DNA of 64,000 nt. Origin: Flavobacterium subsaxonicum WB 4.1-42 = DSM 21790. Its GTDB lineage: Bacteria > Bacteroidota > Bacteroidia > Flavobacteriales > Flavobacteriaceae. The position numbers and the translations under genes were made by a program. Below, piece by piece: positions 7,246 to 16,476 of this stretch; the first letter of the stretch is position 1; the number at the start of each line of letters is the position of its first letter. Where the stretch lies: NCBI RefSeq assembly GCF_000422725.1, contig NZ_AUGP01000025.1, forward strand, positions 62,001 to 126,000. The letters run 5' to 3'. The notes below the pieces were generated by a model, which was given only the letters and a program-made list of their open reading frames with translations, did not search any database and was not told the DNA's origin.

Positions 7246-10050
7246 ATGGACAGGTTTTCCTTTTTAAACGCAGCACATACTGCATTTTTCGCAGATTTAT
7301 ACGAACAATATATAGAAAATCCGGACAGCGTAGAGCCCAGTTGGAGAAGTTTTTTCCAGGGGTTTGATTTCGCTGCTTCCGATTATGGTTCTGGTGCTAC
7401 CGAGGTAGCTGCCGCCGCCCCACATCAGCAAGCCGCTGCACCTGCACCGCAGGCATCGGTTTCTGATTATTCGGGTATACCCGAAAAACTACAAAAAGAG
7501 TTCAAGGTGCTTAACCTTATAGAAGGTTACCGCACCCGTGGGCACCTTTTTACAAAAACCAACCCCGTTAGGGAGCGCCGCACCTTTAGCCCAACGTTAG
7601 AGCTTTCTACCTTTGGCCTGAACGATGCCGACCTTGATACTGTTTTTGATGCCGGTAAAGAAGTTGGCCTGCCATCGTCTTCGCTACGTGCCATTGTAGA
7701 CCACCTTCAAAAGGTGTACTGCGGCCACATAGGCATCGAGTACATGTACATTCGCGACCCGCAGGTTAGAAAATGGATACAAAACAAACTATCGGTTAAC
7801 AATAACGAGCCTGATTTTAATGCCGACCAAAAGAAAAGCATTCTTGGCAAACTTAACGAGGCTGTTTCTTTCGAGAACTTTTTACATACCAAATATGTAG
7901 GCCAAAAACGTTTCTCTTTAGAGGGGGGCGAATCGTTAATACCGGCGTTAGATGCGCTTATAGAGGCAGCAGCCTCTAAAGGTGTAGAGCATTTTGTTAT
8001 GGGTATGGCACACAGGGGCCGCCTTAATGTGCTGGCTAACGTGTTTAACAAGCCAACATCGGATATTTTTAGCGAGTTTGACGGTAAAGATTATGATGAT
8101 GATGCCCTTTTTGATGGCGACGTAAAATACCACCTTGGGCTTACGGCCAACAAAGTAACCAAAGAGGGTAAACAAATAAACTTAAACCTTGCGCCAAACC
8201 CATCTCACTTAGAGACTGTGGGTGCGGTTATAGAAGGTATTGCCCGCGCTAAGCAGGACAGGTATTTTCCTGAAGATTTTAGCAAGGTGCTACCAATAGC
8301 ACTACACGGCGATGCTGCCGTTGCAGGCCAGGGCATTGTGTACGAAATTGTACAGATGGCCAAGCTGGACGGTTACAAAACCGGCGGTACCATACACGTA
8401 GTGGTTAACAACCAGGTGGGCTTTACCACCAACTACCTTGATGCCAGGTCAAGTACTTATTGTACCGATGTGGCCAAGGTAACCCTGTCTCCCGTATTGC
8501 ATGTAAATGCAGATGATGCCGAGGCGGTGGTACACGCTACTTTATTTGCATTAGAATACAGGATGGAGTTTGGTACCGATGTTTTTATAGACCTTTTGGG
8601 TTACAGAAAATACGGCCACAACGAGGGCGACGAGCCACGTTTTACCCAGCCTAAATTATACAAGCTTATTGCCAAGCACCAAAACCCAAGAGACCAGTAT
8701 GCCGAAAAGCTTATTGCTGCGGGTGTTATAGATAAAGACTATACCGGCAAAATAGAAAAAGAATACAAAGCATTGCTGGAAGAAAGCCTTGAGGCATCGC
8801 GCAAAAAAGACCTTACCATAATTACCCCGTTTATGCAAAATGAGTGGGAAGGTTATGAGCAGGCCGGTGCCGATGTTATGCTTCAAAAAGTTAACACTGC
8901 TTTTTCTAAAGAAATACTTACAGATATTGCTAAGGTTATTACCGAGCTGCCATCTGACAAAAAATTTATAAGCAAGATACAAAAGCTTATCAACGACCGT
9001 AAAAATATGTTTTTTGAAACCGATAAGCTGGATTGGGCTATGGCCGAATTGCTTGCCTACGGCTCTTTGATTACCGAAGGTTTTGATGTGCGTATCTCGG
9101 GCCAGGATGTAGAGAGGGGTACCTTTTCGCACCGCCATGCCGTTGTTAAGGTAGAAGATTCTGAAGAAGAGTATGTAGCCCTTAGCAACCTTAAAGATGC
9201 AAAAGGCAAATTCAACATCTTTAACTCGCTACTGTCAGAATATGCTGTGGTAGGTTTTGATTATGGTTATGCCCTTGCCAACCCTAAAGCACTTACTATC
9301 TGGGAAGCCCAGTTTGGCGATTTCTCTAACGGTGCCCAGATAATGCTGGACCAGTACATTAGTGCTGCCGAAGATAAATGGAACAACCAGAACGGTTTGG
9401 TAATGCTGTTGCCACACGGTTACGAAGGCCAGGGTGCAGAGCATTCATCTGCCCGTATGGAGCGTTACCTGCAACTTTGTGCCAACCACAATATGTTTGT
9501 GGCCGATTGTACTACACCGGCTAACTTTTTCCACCTGCTAAGAAGGCAAATGAAAACTACCTACCGTAAGCCACTTATTGTGTTTACACCTAAGAGTTTA
9601 CTGCGCCACCCACTTGTGGTTTCTACAGTAGATGAGTTTGCTAACGGTACCTTCCAGGAAGTACTGGACGACCCGGCTGCAGATCCTGCAAAAGTAAAAT
9701 CGCTGGTATTCTGTACCGGTAAATTTTACTACGACCTTATTGCCGAGAGAGAAAACCTTAAGCGCGATGATGTTGCCTTTGTTAGGATAGAGCAATTGTT
9801 TCCGTTACCGGTAGAGCAGCTTAAAGAAATTATAGCTAAATACCCTAATGCCGATGATTATGTATGGGCACAGGAAGAGCCTAAAAATATGGGTGCTTAC
9901 AGCTACATGCTAATGAACTTTAACGAAGTTAAGCTTAGGCTTGCATCGCTTAAGGCTTACAGCGCACCGGCTGCCGGTAGCTACACACGTTCTAAAAAAC
10001 GCCATGCTGCTGCCTTGGCCATGGTTTTTGATAAAAATTTATTTAATTAA
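7246..10050 (+). CDS. sucA: 2-oxoglutarate dehydrogenase E1 component
   Basis: Thiamine-diphosphate-dependent E1 of the 2-oxoglutarate dehydrogenase complex: it decarboxylates 2-oxoglutarate and transfers the succinyl group to the lipoyl arm of E2 in the TCA cycle. It has 934 residues, as usual. The N-terminal E2-binding segment has FLNAAHTAFFADLYEQY and DPDSV-like features. The catalytic part shows MAHRGRLNVLANV, the ThDP/Mg site GDAAVAGQGIVYE, and GHNEGDEPRFTQP. The transketolase-like C-terminal half has LLPHGYEGQGAEHSSAR. The ATG at 7246 sits behind a good promoter. sucB follows after 51 nt, so the two form an operon. Confidence 0.97.
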   Translation: MDRFSFLNAAHTAFFADLYEQYIENPDSVEPSWRSFFQGFDFAASDYGSGATEVAAAAPHQQAAAPAPQASVSDYSGIPEKLQKEFKVLNLIEGYRTRGHLFTKTNPVRERRTFSPTLELSTFGLNDADLDTVFDAGKEVGLPSSSLRAIVDHLQKVYCGHIGIEYMYIRDPQVRKWIQNKLSVNNNEPDFNADQKKSILGKLNEAVSFENFLHTKYVGQKRFSLEGGESLIPALDALIEAAASKGVEHFVMGMAHRGRLNVLANVFNKPTSDIFSEFDGKDYDDDALFDGDVKYHLGLTANKVTKEGKQINLNLAPNPSHLETVGAVIEGIARAKQDRYFPEDFSKVLPIALHGDAAVAGQGIVYEIVQMAKLDGYKTGGTIHVVVNNQVGFTTNYLDARSSTYCTDVAKVTLSPVLHVNADDAEAVVHATLFALEYRMEFGTDVFIDLLGYRKYGHNEGDEPRFTQPKLYKLIAKHQNPRDQYAEKLIAAGVIDKDYTGKIEKEYKALLEESLEASRKKDLTIITPFMQNEWEGYEQAGADVMLQKVNTAFSKEILTDIAKVITELPSDKKFISKIQKLINDRKNMFFETDKLDWAMAELLAYGSLITEGFDVRISGQDVERGTFSHRHAVVKVEDSEEEYVALSNLKDAKGKFNIFNSLLSEYAVVGFDYGYALANPKALTIWEAQFGDFSNGAQIMLDQYISAAEDKWNNQNGLVMLLPHGYEGQGAEHSSARMERYLQLCANHNMFVADCTTPANFFHLLRRQMKTTYRKPLIVFTPKSLLRHPLVVSTVDEFANGTFQEVLDDPAADPAKVKSLVFCTGKFYYDLIAERENLKRDDVAFVRIEQLFPLPVEQLKEIIAKYPNADDYVWAQEEPKNMGAYSYMLMNFNEVKLRLASLKAYSAPAAGSYTRSKKRHAAALAMVFDKNLFN

Positions 10051-10061
10051 TTGTATTTTTG
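10028..10061 (+). promoter_or_regulatory. Possible secondary promoter in front of sucB
   Basis: TTG (10028-10030), 23-nt spacer, TATTTTTG (10054-10061), partly inside the last codons of sucA. The spacing is at the long end of the consensus, and AT-rich spacers produce such matches by chance. Confidence 0.35.
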
Positions 10062-10101
10062 AGTTTTCAAAATATAGCAACACCAATAAAATTATACTGA
10101 C

Positions 10102-11355
10102 ATGATTTTAGAAATGAAAGTTCCTTCGCCGGGGGAATCGATAACCGAAGTTGAAATAGCAACATGGCTGGTAAAAGACGGGGATTATGTAGAGAAAGAC
10201 CAGGCAATTGCCGAAGTAGATTCAGATAAAGCAACCCTTGAGCTTCCTGCCGAAGTTGCAGGTATTATTACCCTTAAGGCAGAAGAAGGCGATGCTGTAG
10301 CTGTAGGCCAGGTTGTGTGCCTTATAGATACAGATGGTGCAAAACCCGATGGTGCTGCCCCAGCTAAAGAAGAAAAGAAAGAAGAAGCGCCTAAAGCCGA
10401 AGAGAAAAAAGAGGAGCCTAAAAAAGAGGAACCTAAAAAGGAAGAGCCTAAGCCAGCCGAAAAAAGCTACGCTGCAGGTACACCGTCTCCGGCTGCTAAA
10501 AAAATATTAGACGAAAAAAACATTGCCCCAGAGGGCGTTGCCGGTACAGGCAAAGGCGGCAGGATTACTAAAGACGATGCCGTAAACGCTAATCAGCAGG
10601 TTTCTATGGGTACCCCTACAAACGGTAACCGTGGGTCTGAGCGTACTAAGCTGTCTATGCTTCGCCGCAAGGTGGCAGAGCGCCTTGTTGCCGCTAAAAA
10701 CGAAACCGCTATGCTTACCACGTTTAACGAGGTAAACATGACACCTATAAACGCATTAAGAAACGAGTATAAAGATGCCTTTAAAGCCAAGCACGGCGGT
10801 TTAGGCCTTGGTTATATGTCGTTCTTTACAAAAGCGGTTGTAAGGGCATTACAGTTGTTTCCGGATGTTAACTCTATGATGGATGGCGACTATAAAGTAG
10901 CTTACGATTTTGCCGATATCTCTATTGCAGTATCGGGCCCTAAAGGCCTTATGGTGCCGGTGGTTAGAAATGCCGAAACGCTTTCTTTCCGTGGTATCGA
11001 AGCCGAAATTAAACGTCTTGCGCTACGTGCCCGCGACGGACAGATTACTGTAGATGATATGACGGGTGGCACCTTTACCATTACCAATGGTGGTGTGTTT
11101 GGCAGTATGCTGTCTACCCCAATTATTAACCCTCCGCAGTCTGGTATTTTAGGAATGCACAACATTATAGAGCGCCCTATTGCCGTTAACGGTAAAGTAG
11201 AGATACACCCTATGATGTATGTTGCCCTTTCTTACGACCACAGGATCATCGACGGACGTGAGTCGGTTGGTTTCCTTGTAGCGGTTAAAGAGGCGTTAGA
11301 AAACCCAACAGAACTGCTTATGGACAACAATCCTAAAAAAGCATTAGAACTATAG
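10102..11355 (+). CDS. sucB: Dihydrolipoyllysine-residue succinyltransferase (2-oxoglutarate dehydrogenase E2)
   Basis: Core acyltransferase of the 2-oxoglutarate dehydrogenase complex. It has 417 residues in the usual order: a lipoyl domain with [14 protein letters not shown], lipoyl-lysine K43; an Ala/Glu/Lys/Pro-rich swinging linker at about 88-122 with KKEEP repeats; a peripheral E1/E3-binding domain ([19 protein letters not shown], ending [10 protein letters not shown]); and the catalytic domain ending in [11 protein letters not shown] with the active-site His and Asp. It is the second gene of the sucAB operon and is closed by a strong terminator shared with the convergent lipoprotein gene. 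Confidence 0.96.
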   Translation: MILEMKVPSPGESITEVEIATWLVKDGDYVEKDQAIAEVDSDKATLELPAEVAGIITLKAEEGDAVAVGQVVCLIDTDGAKPDGAAPAKEEKKEEAPKAEEKKEEPKKEEPKKEEPKPAEKSYAAGTPSPAAKKILDEKNIAPEGVAGTGKGGRITKDDAVNANQQVSMGTPTNGNRGSERTKLSMLRRKVAERLVAAKNETAMLTTFNEVNMTPINALRNEYKDAFKAKHGGLGLGYMSFFTKAVVRALQLFPDVNSMMDGDYKVAYDFADISIAVSGPKGLMVPVVRNAETLSFRGIEAEIKRLALRARDGQITVDDMTGGTFTITNGGVFGSMLSTPIINPPQSGILGMHNIIERPIAVNGKVEIHPMMYVALSYDHRIIDGRESVGFLVAVKEALENPTELLMDNNPKKALEL

Positions 11356-11378
11356 TATACTGCAAAGTATAACGCATA

Positions 11379-11413
11379 AAAAATCCCGCTTAGAATTTCT
11401 AAGCGGGATTTTT
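11379..11413. terminator. Bidirectional terminator between sucB and a lipoprotein gene
   Basis: Perfect inverted repeat with 17-nt arms around a GC-rich core (TCCCGCTTAG / CTAAGCGGGA) and A-runs on the left, T-runs on the right, so it works in both directions between two convergent genes. Confidence 0.9.
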
Positions 11414-11435
11414 GCATTAACCTTATTTGTGGCTA

Positions 11436-11936
11436 CTATTCGTAAATAGCTTCAAATGTACCATCGGTAAGGTTTATAACTTCGTCAGTTTCGCCTTCCA
11501 TAGTTGCCATGCGCGCCACAGTACCGGAGAAAGATCCTTTAAGTTTGTTGTTGCTGTTAGTTTGCACTATAGAGTTAACCTGTGGGTTAGTATTATTAGT
11601 GCTCCACCCATCGCTGTACATTTTACTGCCATTAACATAGGTAAAATATTCTACGGCTTCAGAGCCCAGGTCATTCTGCCAAAGGTTAAAAGAAAGATAC
11701 TCAGTAGCACTTCCGTTAACCGATGCTGTAACTTCAAGATACACATCTCCATCATAATCGGTTTTGCTTACAACAACGTTATTAAACGTTTTCTGTACAC
11801 CATTCACTTTAAAAGACAGCGTACCGCCAATTTCTTCGGTAACCACCGTTTCAGTAGCTTTAGAGTCGTCGTCAGAACAAGAATTAAAAGATAACGTAAG
11901 TGCGGTTAGGCATGTAATAAGTAATAATTTTTTCAT
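11436..11936 (-). CDS. Secreted lipoprotein of unknown function
   Basis: 166-residue lipoprotein. The signal peptide ends in the lipobox SFNSC, and the Cys is followed by SDDD, an acidic stretch common after the lipid anchor in Bacteroidota. The mature part is predicted to be beta-rich (GTLSFKVNGVQKTFNNVVV, then YLSFNLWQND), similar in style to the small one-domain lipoproteins annotated only as hypothetical in flavobacteria. It stands alone, convergent with sucB, and uses the shared terminator. Confidence 0.8.
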   Translation of the reverse strand: MKKLLLITCLTALTLSFNSCSDDDSKATETVVTEEIGGTLSFKVNGVQKTFNNVVVSKTDYDGDVYLEVTASVNGSATEYLSFNLWQNDLGSEAVEYFTYVNGSKMYSDGWSTNNTNPQVNSIVQTNSNNKLKGSFSGTVARMATMEGETDEVINLTDGTFEAIYE

Positions 11937-12262
11937 TTGTAAATTGTTAGGTAATTTAATTTGTATGGTTGCAATAATATCTAAATTTTACAAAATGATA
12001 AAGAAAGACGAAATATAATTTTAAAAATATTTTAGGCAATTATGCTGTTGATAATTAGTTTTTTACGATATTTTTTTGCTAAATCTATTTTTATTTTATG
12101 TAAATTCTTACACGAATTATTTAATATTTTAATAATGATAATTTTAGAAACATCGTTTTCGTGCTAACTGCCCAAAAAATAATTCGCAAAACAGATAATT
12201 TGTAGCAAACAAAAACCCGCCTGAAATTAAGCGGGTCCTGATGTTATGTTTAAAAGATATTG
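11937..12262. other. 326-nt AT-rich intergenic region
   Basis: Leader and promoter region of the lipoprotein gene (no clean TAnnTTTG match found) plus the terminator of the next T9SS gene at 12215-12236. Nothing else is seen. Confidence 0.5.
12215..12236 (-). terminator. Terminator of the 370-aa T9SS protein gene
   Basis: ACCCGC / GCGGGT stem with a 10-nt loop. On the minus strand it is followed by a T-run. Confidence 0.75.
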
Positions 12263-13375
12263 TTACTCCTTTACCACCTTTATAGTTTTCTGGCTTCCGC
12301 CCGATGTTAGTTGTACAAAATAAACTCCGCTGTTTAGGGCAGAAAAATCTACTGTAGCATTGGTGTTGTTTACCGTTTTAGATGAAACCTGCTGCCCCAT
12401 GATGTTAAAAATGCGAACCGCATCTATCGCATTGTTGTTACTAACAGTAAATACATCTTTAACCGGGTTAGGGTAGTAGCTAAGGCCTGCGAATTTATTA
12501 GTGCTTACACCCAACGGAAGGTTAACGGTAACACCAAGGCGGGCGCTCTCTACTCCATTAACGGTTTGCGATACATAATACGTTGTGCCGTTTACCAACA
12601 AGGTAGTTAGTGGCAATATATCCTGACTGGCTGGCGTAGCATACCACTTAAGATTTTCTCCCTCAACATTAAGGTCTGCAAGGGTGTTGCCCTCCGTAAA
12701 GGTTTGGGTAGCCTCTCCTGTGGGAGGGGCTATGCCATTTACTGTAGTATTATAACTGCCAATTGTAAAGCAACCATAAGCAGTTACCACTCTAAAAAAT
12801 ACAGTTTGAGTAGTAAGTGCATAGCTTGCAGGATTTAAAATTGGGTTTGTAGCATTTTCGGCATCGTTTAATGTGGCATAATAGCTAAAGGCTACAACGT
12901 CCGGAATTGTAAACGGAGATAAGATATCTAACTCAAATTGTGTAAGGTCAAAAATAACAGTACCATCGGGTACGCCATCGGCGTCGTAAACAATAAACGG
13001 ATCTAATTGCGTTAAAATAGCTGGCGTATTTATAATGATCGAAAAACTTTCAGTGGCAAAATTATCAGGCTGCACTATATCGGTTAATCGCACAAAAATT
13101 GTCTGCCCGTTGTTTAAAAGTACATTACTCTCACTAACTACAGCATTTACATTGTCTACAGCCTCCTGTTGTGTTGCAAAATACGCAATGGTATAATTAT
13201 CGGGGTTTAGCCCATTTAAAATTAGGGTGTTGTTTACAGTTAGGTTAATTATGGCTTGTCCATCCACTGTATTGCTATCCTGATCGCAAACAACAATATC
13301 TGCGGGTGCTCCAATATTGGGTTGTGCATAAACAGCGTAACTGGTAAATAGTAGTAAGAACAATAAATTTTTCAT
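12263..13375 (-). CDS. T9SS-secreted protein with Ig-like repeat, paralogue 1
   Basis: 370-residue secreted protein. The start is set at the ATG at 13375 (MKNLLFLLLF), which gives a normal signal peptide ending YAQ; the open frame begins 3 codons earlier at a TTG. The N-terminal region has the repeat style CD...G.A.I.LT.N...L.GLNPDNYTIAYF. It is followed by an Ig-like domain (FTEGNTLADLNVEGENLKWY, TTYYVSQTVNG) and a T9SS type A sorting domain starting at LSYYPNPVKDVFTVSN and ending KTIKVVKE. The sorting domain directs export through the outer membrane and anchoring or release. It is one of four tandem paralogues with individual terminators. Biological role unknown. Confidence 0.88.
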   Translation of the reverse strand: MKNLLFLLLFTSYAVYAQPNIGAPADIVVCDQDSNTVDGQAIINLTVNNTLILNGLNPDNYTIAYFATQQEAVDNVNAVVSESNVLLNNGQTIFVRLTDIVQPDNFATESFSIIINTPAILTQLDPFIVYDADGVPDGTVIFDLTQFELDILSPFTIPDVVAFSYYATLNDAENATNPILNPASYALTTQTVFFRVVTAYGCFTIGSYNTTVNGIAPPTGEATQTFTEGNTLADLNVEGENLKWYATPASQDILPLTTLLVNGTTYYVSQTVNGVESARLGVTVNLPLGVSTNKFAGLSYYPNPVKDVFTVSNNNAIDAVRIFNIMGQQVSSKTVNNTNATVDFSALNSGVYFVQLTSGGSQKTIKVVKE

Positions 13376-13480
13376 AGTTAACAATTTAAGTGGTTTATTG
13401 TTAGACGCAGTACTGTGTCTAAGGTTGCGTATTTTCTGAATAAAAAAACTAATGGTTTAGTGATTTAATCTCCATAAAAA

Positions 13481-13500
13481 AGCCCTGCAATTGCAGAGCT
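13481..13500 (-). terminator. Terminator of paralogue 2
   Basis: AGCCCTGCAATTGCAGAGCT, an almost perfect palindrome (one mismatch), followed by a T-run on the minus strand. Nearly identical to the terminator at 15154-15173. Confidence 0.8.
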
Positions 13501-13525
13501 TCTAATTTTTACGATTGCAGGACAT

Positions 13526-15076
13526 TTACTCCTTAACAACCTTTATTGTTCTTTGGCTTCCGCCCGATGATAGTTGTACAAAATAGATGCCGCTGTTTAG
13601 GGCCGAGAAATCTACTGTAGCATTGGTGTTGTTTACAGCTTTAAAAACTACCTGTTGCCCCATGATGTTAAAAATGCTAACCGCATCTATAGCGTTGTTA
13701 TTACTAACAGTTAATACATTTGTAACCGGGTTAGGGTAGTAGCTAAGGCTTGCGAATTTATTAGTACTTACACCCAATGGTAGGGTTACAGTAACGTTAA
13801 GGCGGGCACTTTCTGCTCCGTCTATAGTTTGCGATACATAATAAGTAGTGCCGTTTACCAACAAGGTGGTTAGTGGCAAAACCTCCTGGCTTGTTTCAGT
13901 TTGATACCATTTAAGGTTATCGCCCATAACATCAAGGTCTGCAAGAGTTTCACCTTCAGTAAACAGTTGTAGGGTCTGTCCTACAGGAGCTACTAAAGTA
14001 TGGTCCATACCTATAGTTATTATGTTGCCGCAGGCGTTCTCTACTGTAAATACATAAGTACCAAAAGGCATGTCTGGAAAGGTGTTAGAGGTTTGGCTTA
14101 CAAATTCGACAGATGCAGGTGCCTCTACTATAGTGTACAGATATTCTCCAGGCGCAGTAAGGGTTATAACTATGTCGTTGCCAATAGTGTCAATATTAAT
14201 AAATTGAAGATCATTGGTCAGTTTTTGCTCTACTATAGTGTAGCACACAGGTTCGTCTGGGTTAGCCGTGATTAAAGATACCCTTGCCCAAACGCTGCCC
14301 GTTGTGCTTGCGTAAGCAGCAGAATTTACAATAGGATTAACATCGTTAGCGGCATCGGCTACAGTGGTATAGTAGGTTACAGTTACAGTAGGTTCAAAAA
14401 GGTTGCTGTTCAGGGTAAGGTCAAAAATGCCTTCGCAAGAAATCAAGGCAGGTAATTCTACCGACAAAGGCAGGGGCAACACTTTTAGTGTAAGGGTTGT
14501 CAATGATGTACAGCCCTCTACAGAGGTTACTTTTACAGTTAATGTTTGTGGGCTGGTAGTATTAACATAAGCCGTAGGCATGGCAATAGGGTTGTTATCG
14601 CCTTGCTGAAAGTACTCAACCGTACAGCCTAAACAGGTTCCGATTATCTCGTTGTTTTTGGTGGTAAGGTCAAACGTTGTTAACCCATCGTTAGGCAGTA
14701 TCTCATTACACAGGGTAAGAGGCGTTGGGGCATTTATGGCCGGTGCCGAATTTACAGTTAAAGTAAACGTAGCAAAATCGCTAAAATTATTACCGGTAAC
14801 CTGAACATAGATAACCTGATTTGGCGACGTGTTTGTGTACATGTAAGGCAAAGCCACGCCAGCTAACATACTGGCTTCGTTAAGATAGTAGGTTACACTA
14901 TAATCATTTGGATTTAGGTTTCCTAAAACCGGGCCATTGTTCATGGTAAGGTCAAATGTAGCATAGCCGCTGCCGTTAGTGTCGCATGCAGTAAGGTCTA
15001 ATGGCTGGCCAATGTTGGGCTGTGCATACATTGCCATGCTAAAAAGTAGTAAGCAGAGAGCGTAAAGTTTTTTCAT
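13526..15076 (-). CDS. T9SS-secreted protein with Ig-like repeats, paralogue 2
   Basis: 516 residues from the ATG at 15076 (MKKLYALCLLLFSMAMYAQ), a clean signal peptide; the longer open frame to 15163 adds a non-signal extension and is not used. It contains an N-terminal domain with DLTACDTNGSGYATFDL and NLNPNDYSVTYY, a second repeat of the same type, further Ig-like strands, then the shared block FTEGETLADLDVMGDNLKWY and a T9SS type A sorting domain (YYPNPVTNVLTVSN to KTIKVVKE-like end). Cell-surface or released protein. The last 130 codons are nearly identical to paralogues 1 and 3. Confidence 0.88.
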   Translation of the reverse strand: MKKLYALCLLLFSMAMYAQPNIGQPLDLTACDTNGSGYATFDLTMNNGPVLGNLNPNDYSVTYYLNEASMLAGVALPYMYTNTSPNQVIYVQVTGNNFSDFATFTLTVNSAPAINAPTPLTLCNEILPNDGLTTFDLTTKNNEIIGTCLGCTVEYFQQGDNNPIAMPTAYVNTTSPQTLTVKVTSVEGCTSLTTLTLKVLPLPLSVELPALISCEGIFDLTLNSNLFEPTVTVTYYTTVADAANDVNPIVNSAAYASTTGSVWARVSLITANPDEPVCYTIVEQKLTNDLQFINIDTIGNDIVITLTAPGEYLYTIVEAPASVEFVSQTSNTFPDMPFGTYVFTVENACGNIITIGMDHTLVAPVGQTLQLFTEGETLADLDVMGDNLKWYQTETSQEVLPLTTLLVNGTTYYVSQTIDGAESARLNVTVTLPLGVSTNKFASLSYYPNPVTNVLTVSNNNAIDAVSIFNIMGQQVVFKAVNNTNATVDFSALNSGIYFVQLSSGGSQRTIKVVKE

Positions 15077-15095
15077 AGGGGAGGATGTTTTTTTG

Positions 15096-15103
15096 CAAAT
15101 GTA
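15096..15103 (-). promoter_or_regulatory. -7 element upstream of paralogue 2
   Basis: TACATTTG on the minus strand fits TAnnTTTG, 19 nt before the ATG at 15076. No good -33 box is seen at the right distance. It supports the shorter start, since the longer open frame would begin upstream of this promoter. Confidence 0.4.
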
Positions 15104-15153
15104 ATAAAATGAGGCTAATACACTACTGATTATGAAATATATGCCATAAAAAA

Positions 15154-15173
15154 AGCCCCGCAATTGCAGAGCT
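15154..15173 (-). terminator. Terminator of paralogue 3
   Basis: Palindrome AGCCCCGCAATTGCAGAGCT (two mismatches) with a T-run on the minus strand; a sister copy of 13481-13500. Confidence 0.8.
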
Positions 15174-15198
15174 CTTAAATTTTATAAGTGCAGAACAT

Positions 15199-16314
15199 TT
15201 ACTCTTTAACCACCTTTATAGTTTTCTGGCTTCCGCCCGATGATAGTTGTACAAAGTAGATGCCGCTGTTTAGCAAACTAAAATCTACTGTAGCATTGGT
15301 GTTGTTTATAGTTTTAGAAACTACTTGCTGCCCTAATGTATTGACAACGCTAACCGCCTCTATAGGGTTGGTGTTACTAATAGTAAATACATCTTTAACC
15401 GGGTTGGGGTAGTAGCTAAGGCTTGTAAGCTGATTATCGGCCACGCTTAATACCAGGTTAACGGTAACGGCCAGCCTGTTAGTGCTTTCTATATTATAAA
15501 CCGTTTGAGAGGCATAGTACGTTGTGCCGTTAACAAGTACAGTGGTAAGCGGCAGCGGAACAGTCTCGGTTTCGTTTTCGTACCACTGTACATTTTCTCC
15601 TTCAACCTCTAAGTCTTCCAGGGTTTGGCCTTCAATAAAAGTCTGGATAGTTTCGCCTTCAGGCTCCTCGGTTTCATAGCCTTCGGGCAGTACAACAAGT
15701 TCTGTGCTGCCTATTGTGTAACAGCCGGTAGTATCGTTTTGTACTCTGTAATAAATTGTGCTGCCGGACGAAACATACGCCTGCGGACTGGCTATAGCAC
15801 CGGTGCCGGCTGAAGCGTCGGCATAGGTGGTGTAATAAGAAATGTTGTAAAGCAATGGCTCTTCCAACGGCTCTAAAACCACCGGTTCTATGGTGGTAAG
15901 GTCAAAGGTTGCAATACCGTCGTTATTATCATCATAGGCCACTAAATATTCATATTCGGCTAAAGTGGGCGCCGGGTTGGCAATTAAAGAAAATGTAGCC
16001 ATTGCATAATTGTCGGTATCCATATTTTCGGTAACCTTAACATAAATAACCTGTTCAAACGGCACTTCGTTAAGGTACACATTGGGTAAGGCAAGGCCTG
16101 CCTCTAACGTTCCCTGGTCAAAGTGATAGCTAACCGTATAGTCGGCAGGGTTAAGGCTGCCTAAAACAGAAGGATTGTTTGAGCTAAGGTCGAAGGTAGC
16201 AAACCCTTGCCCGTTCAAATCGCAGGCAACCAGGTCGGTCGGTTCTCCAATAGTGGGCTGTGCATACATGGTAATGCTAAAAAGCAGTAAGCAAAAAGCG
16301 TAAAATTTTTTCAT
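15199..16314 (-). CDS. T9SS-secreted protein with Ig-like repeat, paralogue 3
   Basis: 371 residues from the ATG at 16314 (MKKFYAFCLLLFSITMYAQ); the open frame continues 13 codons upstream but without signal character. Domain order is the same as in its neighbours: an N-terminal block with DLVACDLNGQGFATFDL and SLNPADYTVSYH, a second short block (DDNNDGIATFDLTT), an acidic linker EGYETEEPEGET, an Ig-like block FIEGQTLEDLEVEGENVQWY, and a T9SS type A sorting domain (SYYPNPVKDVFTISN ... KTIKVVKE). Function unknown; likely surface-exposed or released. Confidence 0.88.
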   Translation of the reverse strand: MKKFYAFCLLLFSITMYAQPTIGEPTDLVACDLNGQGFATFDLSSNNPSVLGSLNPADYTVSYHFDQGTLEAGLALPNVYLNEVPFEQVIYVKVTENMDTDNYAMATFSLIANPAPTLAEYEYLVAYDDNNDGIATFDLTTIEPVVLEPLEEPLLYNISYYTTYADASAGTGAIASPQAYVSSGSTIYYRVQNDTTGCYTIGSTELVVLPEGYETEEPEGETIQTFIEGQTLEDLEVEGENVQWYENETETVPLPLTTVLVNGTTYYASQTVYNIESTNRLAVTVNLVLSVADNQLTSLSYYPNPVKDVFTISNTNPIEAVSVVNTLGQQVVSKTINNTNATVDFSLLNSGIYFVQLSSGGSQKTIKVVKE

Positions 16315-16434
16315 ATCAAAAGATGTTTCTATAAAAGTACTTACAATAGTCAAAAAATTACCTTAAATAAAACCAAAAATTATGGTAATGTATTGCTGCT
16401 TTGTTCTTTAGGTAGCCAACGCGACAAAACAAAA

Positions 16435-16457
16435 AAGCTCCGCAATTTGCGGAGCTT
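16435..16457 (-). terminator. Terminator of the 894-aa T9SS protein gene
   Basis: AAGCTCCGCAA / TTGCGGAGCTT stem with a tiny loop and a T-run on the minus strand. Confidence 0.85.
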
Positions 16458-16476
16458 AAAGTATAAGTAAATAAGA

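Noticed and set aside
8656..9138. 160-residue frame opposite to sucA
   Set aside because: Antisense shadow; the sucA product is complete and conserved over this part.
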